Source of the DNA: Methylibium sp. NZG
Lineage (GTDB): Bacteria > Pseudomonadota > Gammaproteobacteria > Burkholderiales > Burkholderiaceae_C
Length of the DNA stretch: 64,000 nucleotides
Direction of reading: 5' to 3'
NCBI GenBank assembly: GCA_001263235.1
Contig: LGRD01000008.1
Location: 124,001-188,000 of the forward strand
In this document: positions 44,845 to 52,769 of the stretch, piece after piece
How positions within the stretch are numbered: position 1 is the first letter of the stretch
How the letters are laid out: every line of letters starts with the position of its first letter
Position numbers and translations under genes: made by a program
The notes under the pieces: generated by a model
What the model was told of the DNA's origin: nothing
The model's input: the letters and a program-made list of their open reading frames with translations, nothing else
Databases searched by the model: none

Positions 44845-45450
44845 TCATGAGCCGGCTCGATTCGACCCCAGCAGCGCCGCGCGCAGCTTCGGCTCGGACG
44901 TCTTGGGCGAGAGCCAAATGCCGAAGAAGGCTTTCGCGAACTCGGCGTCGCGCACCTCGCCGCGCACCTTGCCGTTGAGGTAAAAGTTGGCCGCCTCGCC
45001 GGGGCGGTGCAGGCCGGTCAGCCGGTCGCCCTTGACCACGTCGGGGAACATCTGCGTCATCGCCGCGAGCCAGCGCTGGCCTTGCTCGTCGCTGAATCCG
45101 CCGGCGCGCTTCATCTCGTCCAGGCTGCGCTCGGCAATCAGCTTGCCCACCAGCGCGCGTGCGTATTCCAGCTCCAGCGCGAGCGGCAGCTTGGCGTAGT
45201 TGTCGGCGGCAAAACCGTCGCCCACCCACAAGCGCGCGTCGTAGACATGCAGCCCGAAGTACGTCAGGCGGCCATTGCCGAGCAGGCGCGCGCCAGCCAG
45301 CCCGGCGGCCACTTCAGAGGGCGGCGCGGGCTGCGCCTGCGCGGCCGTGAAGACCGCCGCCAAGCCACTGCCGAGTGCGGCAGCCAGCACCGTGCGGCGA
45401 GAAAGCGGGCGCAAGTGCGGGCAGGAGCGGGGTGCAGCGAGTCGGGTCAT
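44845..45450 (-). CDS. Chalcone-isomerase-like secreted protein
   Basis: The ATG at 45450, preceded by GAGGATCTCCGC, gives 201 residues. The N-terminus has a twin-arginine-like signal (SRRTVLAAALGSGLAAVF, cleavage near AAQAQP). The mature part belongs to the bacterial chalcone-isomerase-like family, with GRLTYFGLHVYDARLWVGDG and VRDAEFAKAFFGIWLSPKTS. Such proteins bind fatty acids or flavonoid-like ligands and mostly lack the plant active site. In this cluster a lipid-binding or isomerase role in the periplasm is the likely one, by inference. Confidence 0.87.
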   Translation of the reverse strand: MTRLAAPRSCPHLRPLSRRTVLAAALGSGLAAVFTAAQAQPAPPSEVAAGLAGARLLGNGRLTYFGLHVYDARLWVGDGFAADNYAKLPLALELEYARALVGKLIAERSLDEMKRAGGFSDEQGQRWLAAMTQMFPDVVKGDRLTGLHRPGEAANFYLNGKVRGEVRDAEFAKAFFGIWLSPKTSEPKLRAALLGSNRAGS

Positions 45451-45460
45451 GCGGAGATCC

Positions 45461-46687
45461 TCAGTGGCGTTGCAGCGTGAACTGCATGACGCTGGTGTTG
45501 CCGGTGGCAAAGGCCGCCTCGCAGTAGGCGAGGTAGAACTCCCAGATGCGCATGAAGCGCGTGTCGAAGCCGAGCTTGCGCACCGGCGTGTCGGCGCCCA
45601 GGAAGCGCTCCCGCCAACGTCGCAGTGTTTCGGCGTAGTCGAGGCCGAAGGCGAGTTCGTTCACCACGGTCAGGCCGGCTTGCTGCGCGGCGGCGCGAAA
45701 CGCCTGCGGGCTCGGCAGCAGGCCGCCGGGGAAGATGTACTGCTGAATGAAGTCGCTCGACTTCACGTAGCGCTCGAACAGGTCGTCGCGGATGGTGATG
45801 GTCTGGATGCACGCCTTGCCGCCCGGCTTGAGCTGCGCCTTGAGCGTGGCGAAGAAGCTCGGCCAATAGGCGCGACCGACGGCCTCGAACATCTCGATCG
45901 AGGCGATCGCGTCGAACGGGCCGTCGTCGATGTCGCGGTAGTCCTGAAAGCGCAGCTCGCCCTGCAGCCCGGCGTCAACCAGCCGCTGGCGCGCCCATGC
46001 CAGTTGCTCGGCCGACAAGGTCACGCCGGTCACCGCGGCGCCGAACTCGCGTGCCGCGCACTCGGCCAGCGCCCCCCAGCCGCAGCCGATTTCGAGCACG
46101 CGCTGGCCCGGCTGCACGTCGCACTCGCGCAGCGCGCGGCGCACCTTGGCCCATTGCGCGCTGGGCAGGTCGGCGCTGCGCTCTGCGTCGCCCTCGAACC
46201 ACGCGCTGCTGTAGTTCATCGTCGGGTCGAGCCACAGGCGGTAGAACTGATTGCCCAAGTCGTAGTGGGCGTGGATGTTCTTCTTGCTGCCTTGGCGTGA
46301 ATTGCGGTTGAACAGGTGCTTGGCGCGGTACAGCAGCGAGGCCCACCAGCGGCCGTAGATCACCGATTCGATCTGCTCGCGGTTGGCGATGAACAGCGTC
46401 AGCAGCGTGCTCAGGTCGGGTGTGGTCCAGTCGCCGGCGATGTAGCTCTCGGCAAAGCCGATGTCGCCCGACTTGAGCGCCGCCGAACACACATTCCAGT
46501 TGTGCAGGCGCAGCGCCGCACGCGGCTCGCCGGGGGCCTGCGTGCCGAAGTGCGCCGTCGAGCCGTCGGGCAACTGCACATCGAGCGTGCCGTGGCACAG
46601 GCCCTTGAGCAGGTGCAGCACGGCGCGCGCGGCCGGCGGGGTCGATTGGGGCAGCGAGGGGGATGCGAGCGTGGTTCGGCTGGTCAT
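45461..46687 (-). CDS. Cyclopropane-fatty-acyl-phospholipid synthase-like methyltransferase
   Basis: The 408-residue protein is a SAM-dependent methyltransferase of the CFA-synthase family. It has the SAM motif VLEIGCGWGALAECAARE, VTLSAEQLAWARQRL, the active-site regions KKNIHAHYDLGNQFYRLWLD and YSSAWFEGD, and KPGGKACIQTITI. It acts on unsaturated phospholipid acyl chains, adding a methylene or methyl group. In clusters with DUF1365 and an FAD oxidoreductase, relatives are often second CFA-like enzymes or furan-fatty-acid methylases. Product identity cannot be read from sequence. Confidence 0.93.
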   Translation of the reverse strand: MTSRTTLASPSLPQSTPPAARAVLHLLKGLCHGTLDVQLPDGSTAHFGTQAPGEPRAALRLHNWNVCSAALKSGDIGFAESYIAGDWTTPDLSTLLTLFIANREQIESVIYGRWWASLLYRAKHLFNRNSRQGSKKNIHAHYDLGNQFYRLWLDPTMNYSSAWFEGDAERSADLPSAQWAKVRRALRECDVQPGQRVLEIGCGWGALAECAAREFGAAVTGVTLSAEQLAWARQRLVDAGLQGELRFQDYRDIDDGPFDAIASIEMFEAVGRAYWPSFFATLKAQLKPGGKACIQTITIRDDLFERYVKSSDFIQQYIFPGGLLPSPQAFRAAAQQAGLTVVNELAFGLDYAETLRRWRERFLGADTPVRKLGFDTRFMRIWEFYLAYCEAAFATGNTSVMQFTLQRH

Positions 46688-46701
46688 GGCAAAGGGCTCA
46701 A

Positions 46702-46733
46702 CGGTTCAGCGGTTCAGCGGTTCAGCGGGTCAG
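46702..46733. repeat. 8-bp tandem repeat over the DUF1365 stop codon, 4 copies
   Basis: Three perfect CGGTTCAG units and one CGGGTCAG lie in tandem. The DUF1365 stop codon (46722-46724) falls in the third. Because the unit is not a multiple of three, expansion would act mainly on the spacer to the CFA gene. Confidence 0.9.
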
Positions 46734-47531
46734 AAACGACTGCGGGGCGGCCGGCTTGTGAAAGAACGGCACGCGTTTGGCAAACAGCTTCAGGGCTTGC
46801 CAGTGAATGCGCGCGATCACGCCCCAGGTCATCAGCGGCATGCCGAAGAAGGCGGCGCGCACGCGCGCAGGCGTGAGCGGCAGCAGCCGGCCGGACACGC
46901 TGGTCTGGATCAACAGGCCAGCTTCGTCGAAGTGGTCGATGCGAGCGACGGTGCGGGATGCGGCAGGGGCTGATGCGGCTGCCGACACGCCGCCGTGCAA
47001 GCCTGAGCACATAAACCGGAACCGGTAGCTGCCTGCCACCGCGCAGAACGGCGACACATGAAAGACCTTCGCCGCCGTCAACTCGCGGCCGAAGGCCAGC
47101 GTCTCGCCGGTGAGCAAGTAGCAATGCCGCTCGCCGAACGTGTTGTTCACTTCGACCACCACCGCCGCCAGCGAGCCGTCGGCCCGGTGGCAATACCAGA
47201 AGCTCACCGGCTTGAAGGTGAAGCCCAGCACGCGCGGGTAGCAGTGCAGCCAGACCTCGCCGGAGGCGTCGGTCACGCCTTCGAGCGCGAGCAGGTCGTC
47301 GAGCCAGGCCAGGCTGTCGGCGCGGCCGTCCCCGTGGTCGCAGTCGTTGAAGCTGATCAGGCCGAAGCGATTGCGTGCCAGCACCTCGCTCGGCGCGCGG
47401 CGCAGGCTGCGCATCGGCAGCATCAGAAAGTAGGTCGGGTACGCAAACTGGTTGCGCGCAGGGCGCAGCCGCGTGTGGCGGACCTGGCCGGTGCCGATGA
47501 GGGCAAGGGCAGCGGATGCGGCGGAACTCAC
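46722..47531 (-). CDS. DUF1365 family protein
   Basis: The 269-residue protein starts with a GTG that overlaps the FAD-oxidoreductase stop (GTGA). It contains the DUF1365 motifs HTRLRPARNQFAYPTYFLML, VLGFTFKPVSFWYCHRADGS, VVVEVNNTFGERHCYLL and KVFHVSPFC. DUF1365 proteins almost always lie beside an FAD-dependent oxidoreductase and a CFA-type methyltransferase, as here; no activity is established. The C-terminus ends within an 8-bp tandem repeat. Confidence 0.92.
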   Translation of the reverse strand: MSSAASAALALIGTGQVRHTRLRPARNQFAYPTYFLMLPMRSLRRAPSEVLARNRFGLISFNDCDHGDGRADSLAWLDDLLALEGVTDASGEVWLHCYPRVLGFTFKPVSFWYCHRADGSLAAVVVEVNNTFGERHCYLLTGETLAFGRELTAAKVFHVSPFCAVAGSYRFRFMCSGLHGGVSAAASAPAASRTVARIDHFDEAGLLIQTSVSGRLLPLTPARVRAAFFGMPLMTWGVIARIHWQALKLFAKRVPFFHKPAAPQSFLTR

Positions 47532-48913
47532 GCAGCCTCCACGACAGGCACTGGCTCAGCAGGCTCGACGCGCGCCGCGCCACCTTCGCCAGCCCAGCGC
47601 GCCTTCAGTGCCTCAACCACCGCCAGCCCCGACACCAAGCCGTCTTCATGAAATCCGTAGCGCGTCCACGCGCCGCAAAACCAGGTGCGCGCTCGGCCCT
47701 GCAGGGCCGGCACCTGCCGCTGCGCGGCGATGGCCGCCGCGTCGAACACCGGGTGCGCGTAGTCGAACTCGGCGTGCACGGTGTCGGCCCTCGGCTCGGT
47801 CAGCGGGTTCAGCGACACCAGCACCGGCGTCTTGAACGGCAACGGCTGCAGCCGGTTGATCAGGTAGTGCAGGCACACAGCCGCCTGCTCGCGCGAGCCC
47901 GCGGCTGCGCGCTCGTAGTTCCAGGCCGCCCAGGCCAGGCGCCGCTGCGGCAGCATTGAGGTGTCGGTGTGCAGCACCGCGCGGTTGCGGTGGTAGCGGA
48001 CGGCGCCCAGCGTGGCGCGCTCCTGCGCGGTCGGGTCGGCCAGCAGTGCCAGGCTCTGGTCGCTGTGGCAGGCGAGCACCACGTCGTCGAAGCGCTCCGT
48101 GCCGGCGTCGGTGCTGACCTCCACGCTCGCCGCTCTGCCCACCGCGCCGGCGCCGGCCGGCACGCGCCGCACGCTGCGCACCGCGGCGTTCAAACGCGCG
48201 TCGGGGATGGCGCGCAGCATCTTCTGCACATACTGCCGCGCACCGCCGCGCACCGTGTACCACTGCGGCCGGTTCGCCACCTGGATCAGCCCGTGGTTGT
48301 GACAGAAGCGGATCATCGTGGCGACCGGAAAGCGCAGCATCTGGTCGGTCGGGCACGACCAGATGCAGCCGATCATCGGCAGGAAATACCAGTCGCGGAA
48401 CTCGGTGGAAAAGCGGTGTTGGTCGAGGAACTCGCCGATCGGCTGATCGAGCGCTGTCGCTCCCGGCGCCGAGCCGGTCGTCCCGGCAGCCGATTGGACG
48501 GCCAGCGCGGTGGCCAACCGGTTGAAGCGCAACACGTCGGCCAGCATGCGCCAGAAGGCCGGCCGCAGCAGGTTGCGGCGCTGCGCGAACACGGTGCCGA
48601 GGTCGCTGCCGCTCCACTCCAGACGTTGGTCGGGCACCTGGACCGAGAACGACATGTCGGATTTGGCAATGTCCACGCCAAGCTGCGCAAACAACTTCAG
48701 CAGCTCAGGGTAGGTGCGTCCGTTGAGCACCAGGAAACCGGTGTCCACGCCGTGCGTGACGCCGTCGAGGTGAACATCCACCGTGTTGGTGTGGCCGCCG
48801 AAATACGTGCCGGCTTCGAACAAGGTGACCTGTGCGTCCCCGGCCAGCCCGTGCGCAACCGCGAGCCCCGAAATGCCCGAGCCGACGACGGCGACGCGCC
48901 TGCGCTGGCTCAT
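47528..48913 (-). CDS. FAD-dependent amine-oxidase-like oxidoreductase
   Basis: The ATG at 48913 gives 461 residues; a GTG at 48925 would add four. The Rossmann FAD motif VAVVGSGISGLAVAHGL is at the N-terminus, followed by EAGTYFGGHTNTVDV, VDTGFLVLNGRTYPEL, and the C-terminal GLVSGLAVVEALKARW. Family members beside DUF1365 and CFA genes act on lipid acyl chains as flavin desaturase-like enzymes; the reaction here is inferred. It is the first gene of the cluster, so the promoter lies in the 149-bp spacer upstream. Confidence 0.9.
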   Translation of the reverse strand: MSQRRRVAVVGSGISGLAVAHGLAGDAQVTLFEAGTYFGGHTNTVDVHLDGVTHGVDTGFLVLNGRTYPELLKLFAQLGVDIAKSDMSFSVQVPDQRLEWSGSDLGTVFAQRRNLLRPAFWRMLADVLRFNRLATALAVQSAAGTTGSAPGATALDQPIGEFLDQHRFSTEFRDWYFLPMIGCIWSCPTDQMLRFPVATMIRFCHNHGLIQVANRPQWYTVRGGARQYVQKMLRAIPDARLNAAVRSVRRVPAGAGAVGRAASVEVSTDAGTERFDDVVLACHSDQSLALLADPTAQERATLGAVRYHRNRAVLHTDTSMLPQRRLAWAAWNYERAAAGSREQAAVCLHYLINRLQPLPFKTPVLVSLNPLTEPRADTVHAEFDYAHPVFDAAAIAAQRQVPALQGRARTWFCGAWTRYGFHEDGLVSGLAVVEALKARWAGEGGAARVEPAEPVPVVEAA

Positions 48914-49025
48914 GGACAGACGCACTCAGCGCCGCGCCGGACGTTGCGCTGCGCCCCGGACGGCGCGCGGACGAAGTTCAGAGCGGCCATCGGGGCGGCC
49001 GGCGGGCGGAGGTCGTTGTGCATTT

Positions 49026-49059
49026 GTTCATGAACTGATCGGTCTGAAATATAACCGAT
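49026..49059. promoter_or_regulatory. Dyad repeats upstream of the lipid cluster
   Basis: A perfect 10-bp palindrome, GTTCATGAAC (49026-49035), lies next to an inverted repeat ATCGGT/ACCGAT (49038-49043, 49054-49059) with an A/T-rich centre. They are in the spacer between the glutathione peroxidase stop and the FAD gene. They may be an operator or the peroxidase terminator. Confidence 0.45.
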
Positions 49060-49062
49060 GAG

Positions 49063-49683
49063 TCACAACTTTGCATCCAGGAGTTTCTCCACATCGCGAA
49101 GAAACGCCGGCGCCATCGGGTCGGTCTGGCTGGGGTGGCTGATCACGGTCAGCCCGTCGCGGCCGATCAAGTACTTGTGAAAGTTCCACTTCGGCGCCTG
49201 GCCCGTGCGCCGCGTCAGGTCGGCAAACAGCGGGTTGATCGGGGCGGGGTCGGCGGCGGGGCTTGTCGCCTTGCCCGCCCGCGTCGGCGCATTCACCACC
49301 TGCGTCACCTGTGATTTGGCAAACATCGGGAACTTGACGCCGAAGGTGTTTTCGCAAAGCTCGGCGATGGCTTTGGCCGATCCCGGCTCCTGCGCCCCGA
49401 AGTCGTTCGACGGGAAGCCCAGCACCACCAGGCCGCGCGTTCGGTAGCGCGCGTACAGCGCTTCGAGCGAAGCGTACTGCGGCGTGTAGCCGCAAAAGCT
49501 CGCGGTGTTCACCACCACCACCACCTGCCCGGCGTACTGGCACAGGTTCTGCGGCTTCTCGTCCTGCAGGCGCGGGGCTTCGCGGTTCAGCAATGCCGGG
49601 CAGGGCGGCGTTGCGAGTGCCGCCGGCCCGAAGCCCAGCAAGGTCAGGCCCAGCAGGGCGGCAGCGATCGAATGGCGTTTCAT
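49063..49683 (-). CDS. Secreted glutathione peroxidase-like thiol peroxidase
   Basis: The ATG at 49683 gives 206 residues. A signal peptide (about 1-24, ending AALA-TP) is followed by the GPx fold. The peroxidatic Cys is in VVNTASFCGYTPQYASLEAL, the Gln in FGAQEPG, and the Trp and Asn in KWNFHKYLIG. The usual FPCNQFG motif reads FPSNDFG, so the resolving Cys at that place is absent and the reductant may differ from thioredoxin. Extra cysteines occur near the N-terminus (PPCPALL, NLCQYAG). It should detoxify peroxides in the periplasm. Confidence 0.9.
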   Translation of the reverse strand: MKRHSIAAALLGLTLLGFGPAALATPPCPALLNREAPRLQDEKPQNLCQYAGQVVVVVNTASFCGYTPQYASLEALYARYRTRGLVVLGFPSNDFGAQEPGSAKAIAELCENTFGVKFPMFAKSQVTQVVNAPTRAGKATSPAADPAPINPLFADLTRRTGQAPKWNFHKYLIGRDGLTVISHPSQTDPMAPAFLRDVEKLLDAKL

Positions 49684-49878
49684 GGTGATGCCCTCGGGGA
49701 GTGGCGAGACCTTGCAAATCGGAGGCCGCCAGCGGGCATTGTGCCCAGCCCACCGATCCTGGTACGCCCGCGCGGGTGATCCGGATGCGGGCTGCCACAA
49801 GCCCTCCAGAGCAACGCGCACGTTGGAACGAGGGCCAGGCGCTGCGGTCTAGAATCCGCCCGAAACCGAAAGCCCACC

Positions 49879-50748
49879 ATGCTCTACCCTGAACTCTTCA
49901 AGCAACTCGAAGCCGTGCGCTGGAACATGGACAAGGACATTCCTTGGGACCAGTTCGACGCCGCCAAGCTCAGCGAGGAGCAGGCCCAGACGATCAAGAT
50001 GAACGCCATCACCGAATGGGCGGCGCTCCCCGCGACCGAGATGTTCCTGCGCGACAACCGCGACGACAGCGACTTCAGTGCGTTCATGAGCGTGTGGTTC
50101 TTTGAAGAGCAAAAGCATTCGCTGGTGCTGATGGAGTACCTGCGCCGCTTTCGGCCCGAGTTGGTGCCCACCGAAGCCGAGTTGCACGAAGTCCGCTTCG
50201 AGTTCGACCCCGCACCGGCGCTTGAGACGCTGATGCTGCACTTCTGCGGCGAGATCCGCCTGAACCACTGGTATCGCCGCGCCGCCGAGTGGCACAGCGA
50301 GCCCGTCATCAAGGCGATCTACGAAACCCTGGCGCGCGACGAAGCGCGCCACGGTGGCGCGTACCTGCGCTACATGAAGCGCGCGATGCAGAAGTTCGGC
50401 GACGAAGCCAAGGCCGCGTTCGCCAAGGTCGGCGTGCTGATGGCCAGCGCGCGCCGCACCGCGCAGGCGCTGCACCCGACCAACCTGCACGTCAACGTGA
50501 GCCTGTTCCCGCGCGACACGGTGCAAAGCCGCCTGCCCAACCCCGAGTGGCTGGAGCGCTGGCTCGACAAGCAGATTCAGTTCGACGCGGTGTGGGAGAC
50601 GCGCGTGGTCGACCGCATCCTGCACAACATGAGCCTGCTTCTGGAGCGCAGCTTCGGCAGCGTGCAGGAGCTCAACCGCTACCGCAAGGAAGTGACGGCC
50701 GCGGTGGCCGCGGCGGCGCAGAACAAGGTCGCGCCGCTGCCGAGCTGA
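49879..50748 (+). CDS. Ferritin-like di-iron protein (acyl-desaturase-like)
   Basis: The 289-residue helical protein carries two di-iron motifs: SVWFFEEQKHSLVLMEYL and TLARDEARHGGAYLRYM, with a further Glu in ITEWAALPATEMF. This E-ExxH pattern is that of ferritin-like oxygenases and soluble acyl-ACP desaturases. No signal peptide is present. Its position beside the lipid cluster and divergent from the peroxidase gene makes a role in acyl-chain oxidation plausible, but a substrate is not evident. Confidence 0.82.
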   Translation: MLYPELFKQLEAVRWNMDKDIPWDQFDAAKLSEEQAQTIKMNAITEWAALPATEMFLRDNRDDSDFSAFMSVWFFEEQKHSLVLMEYLRRFRPELVPTEAELHEVRFEFDPAPALETLMLHFCGEIRLNHWYRRAAEWHSEPVIKAIYETLARDEARHGGAYLRYMKRAMQKFGDEAKAAFAKVGVLMASARRTAQALHPTNLHVNVSLFPRDTVQSRLPNPEWLERWLDKQIQFDAVWETRVVDRILHNMSLLLERSFGSVQELNRYRKEVTAAVAAAAQNKVAPLPS

Positions 50749-50787
50749 CGCAGGCGGGGCCGCCGGCCCGGCTCTGCAACCACAGCG

Positions 50788-51447
50788 TCAGGCGGGTCGC
50801 GCCGCGGCCGCCCGGTCCTGCTCGGCCTTGCGATCGGCCAGCATCTTCTGCGCGCTCGGCCGAGCGCCGATCAATTGGCTGTACGGTTTCCATTCGATGC
50901 CGGCTGCGGCCAGCAGGTCCTCGCCGTAGATGCGCTTGGTGGCCATCGACAGCAGCGGCAGGCTGGCAAACGCAGCGCAATCGGCCTGTGTGAAGGTGTC
51001 GCCTGCCACGTACGGCGCGAACTTGGCCAGGCGCTTGAAGGCAGCCAGGTTCTTCTCGAGCTGCTTGCGCACGCGCGCGGCGTTGCCTTCGCTGATGTCG
51101 CCGCCGAAGAACGCCTTGCCGTACAGATCGCGCACCACCAGTTCGAGGTGCAGATCGATGAAGGTGACGAGCTCGCGCACCTTGGCCGCGGCCCACGGGT
51201 CGGCGGGCATCAGCGGCGGGTTCGGGTGCGCGGCTTCGAGGTACTCCAGGATCGCCTGGCTCTCGCACAGCGCGCCGTGGTCGGTGCGGATGAACGGGAT
51301 CTTGCCCAGCGGCGAGCGGCTCAGCACCGCCTCGTCGGTGCTGCGGATCGGCACCGCCTCTTCGGTGAACGGCACGCCTTTTTCGAGCAGTGCGAGCTTG
51401 ACCTTGTTGTAGTAGTTCGAGATGCTGGATCCGCACAGAACGATCAT
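50788..51447 (-). CDS. Glutathione S-transferase family protein
   Basis: The 219-residue protein has an N-terminal thioredoxin-fold domain (MIVLCGSSISNYYNKVKLAL, SPLGKIPFIRTDHGALCESQ, AILEYLEAAHP) and a helical C-terminal domain ending in RIYGEDLLAAAGIEWKPYSQ. The Ser at about 7-9 in the active-site loop is typical of many bacterial GSTs. The substrate is unknown. It converges on the ferritin-like gene with a 39-bp gap. Confidence 0.92.
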   Translation of the reverse strand: MIVLCGSSISNYYNKVKLALLEKGVPFTEEAVPIRSTDEAVLSRSPLGKIPFIRTDHGALCESQAILEYLEAAHPNPPLMPADPWAAAKVRELVTFIDLHLELVVRDLYGKAFFGGDISEGNAARVRKQLEKNLAAFKRLAKFAPYVAGDTFTQADCAAFASLPLLSMATKRIYGEDLLAAAGIEWKPYSQLIGARPSAQKMLADRKAEQDRAAAARPA

Positions 51448-51531
51448 CGGGGTCTCCTGGCTGTTGATGGGGCGGGTCGGAGTCTAGAGCCGTCACCGGT
51501 TGCGCCCTGCCGCCAAGGCGACAATCGGGGC

Positions 51532-52023
51532 ATGCACGTCGCCGTCACCATGCCGACCTTCCTCGACAAGCTCTGCGCGCCGGCCGACGCCCCCGCGCGC
51601 GTGCCGGCCCTGCCGCAGCCGGTGGTGTTCACCAACGGCGTGTTCGACATCCTGCACCGCGGCCACGTGAGCTACCTCGCGCAGGCGCGCGCGCTCGGCG
51701 GCAGTCTGGTGATCGGGCTGAACAGCGACGCCTCGGCGCGCGGCCTGGGCAAGGGCCCCGATCGGCCGCTCAACTCGGAAGCCGACCGCGCCTGCGTGCT
51801 GGCCGCGCTGGAGAGCGTCAGCCTGGTCGTGCTGTTCGACGAGGCCACACCGGTCGAGCTGCTCAAGCGGCTGCGCCCGCAGCTGTACGTGAAGGGCGGC
51901 GACTACGACATCGAGACGCTCGAAGAAACCCGTTGCGTTCGCAACTGGGGCGGCGACGCCAGGGCGCTGCCGTTCGTCGACGGCTACTCGACCACGTCGC
52001 TGGTGCAGCGCATCCGCGGCTGA
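51532..52023 (+). CDS. rfaE2: D-glycero-beta-D-manno-heptose 1-phosphate adenylyltransferase
   Basis: RfaE2 (HldE C-terminal activity) adenylylates heptose 1-phosphate to make ADP-heptose, the building block of LPS inner core. The 163-residue protein is the stand-alone adenylyltransferase domain: VVFTNGVFDILHRGHVSYLA with the HxGH motif, VIGLNSDASARGLGKGPDRP, LYVKGGDYDIETL, and the end GYSTTSLVQRI. The kinase half (RfaE1) must be encoded elsewhere. Confidence 0.95.
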   Translation: MHVAVTMPTFLDKLCAPADAPARVPALPQPVVFTNGVFDILHRGHVSYLAQARALGGSLVIGLNSDASARGLGKGPDRPLNSEADRACVLAALESVSLVVLFDEATPVELLKRLRPQLYVKGGDYDIETLEETRCVRNWGGDARALPFVDGYSTTSLVQRIRG

Positions 52024-52025
52024 AG

Positions 52026-52667
52026 TCAAGCTGACCGACGGCGCCCGGCGACCGCCTCGGCGACCGCGGCGCACAGCAGCCCCGCGACCAGGCCGGTCGC
52101 GTGCGCCAGCGGCGCAACGGCGATGTCCCAGCCGCCGCCGTGGCGCAACGGCGCGCCCCACGGCGCCTCGCCGATCACCTTGATGCAGGCGCCGGCCAGG
52201 ATCGCCGCACCGATCCAGCGCTGCGCGCCCATGCCGCGCAGAAGCAGGTACAGCGACGCCACCGCCACCCCCGCGTGCAACACGCCCGACAGCCCACCGT
52301 AATGCAGCAGCTCGGGTTGGATCAGCAGTGCGAGTTGCGTCAGCGGCCAGGCTGCGGCCCAGGCCCACACCATGCGCGAGGGCACGTACGCCACCCAGCC
52401 CAAGGCGGCCACCAGAGCCGTGCCGAGCAGGTTGGCGCCCAGGTGCAGCGCGCTGAAATGCACCGCCGCAGCGCTGAATGCGCGCCACGGTTGCGTGAAG
52501 GCGAGTGCCGGTTGCCAGTCGAGCGCCGCGCGCGGCAGCGGCCACGCCAGCAGCGCGGCAGCAGCGAACAGCGCGGCCAGGCCGAGCCACGCGCGCGCAG
52601 CGCCGCGGCGGTCGGGGCCTCGCCGCTCCCGTGCGCGCTGATCAAGCCCTGGAAGCAGCGAACCCAT
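52026..52667 (-). CDS. rrtA: Rhombosortase (rhomboid-family protease)
   Basis: The 213-residue membrane protein starts at the ATG at 52667. About six helices carry the rhomboid catalytic Ser in HYGGLSGVLHAGVAVASL and His in PLAHATGLVAGLL, with a conserved AAVHFSALHLGANLLGTALV. The compact form and the GLSGVLH motif match rhombosortases, which cleave GlyGly-CTERM tails of secreted proteins. No GlyGly-CTERM substrate is in the window, so substrates must be encoded elsewhere. It is convergent with rfaE2 (2-bp gap). Confidence 0.87.
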   Translation of the reverse strand: MGSLLPGLDQRARERRGPDRRGAARAWLGLAALFAAAALLAWPLPRAALDWQPALAFTQPWRAFSAAAVHFSALHLGANLLGTALVAALGWVAYVPSRMVWAWAAAWPLTQLALLIQPELLHYGGLSGVLHAGVAVASLYLLLRGMGAQRWIGAAILAGACIKVIGEAPWGAPLRHGGGWDIAVAPLAHATGLVAGLLCAAVAEAVAGRRRSA

Positions 52668-52769
52668 GTCGTCCCGCTCCCGACCGCCAGGGCTGTTCGT
52701 TCGCCCTGGGCTTGTCGACGCCCCTCCATCGAAGGGCACCGGCCTTGCCTGGTCGACCCCCGGCGGGCC

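Noticed and set aside
50875-51531. Extended N-terminus for rfaE2
   Set aside because: The extra sequence is the complement of the GST gene; the adenylyltransferase domain is complete from 51532.
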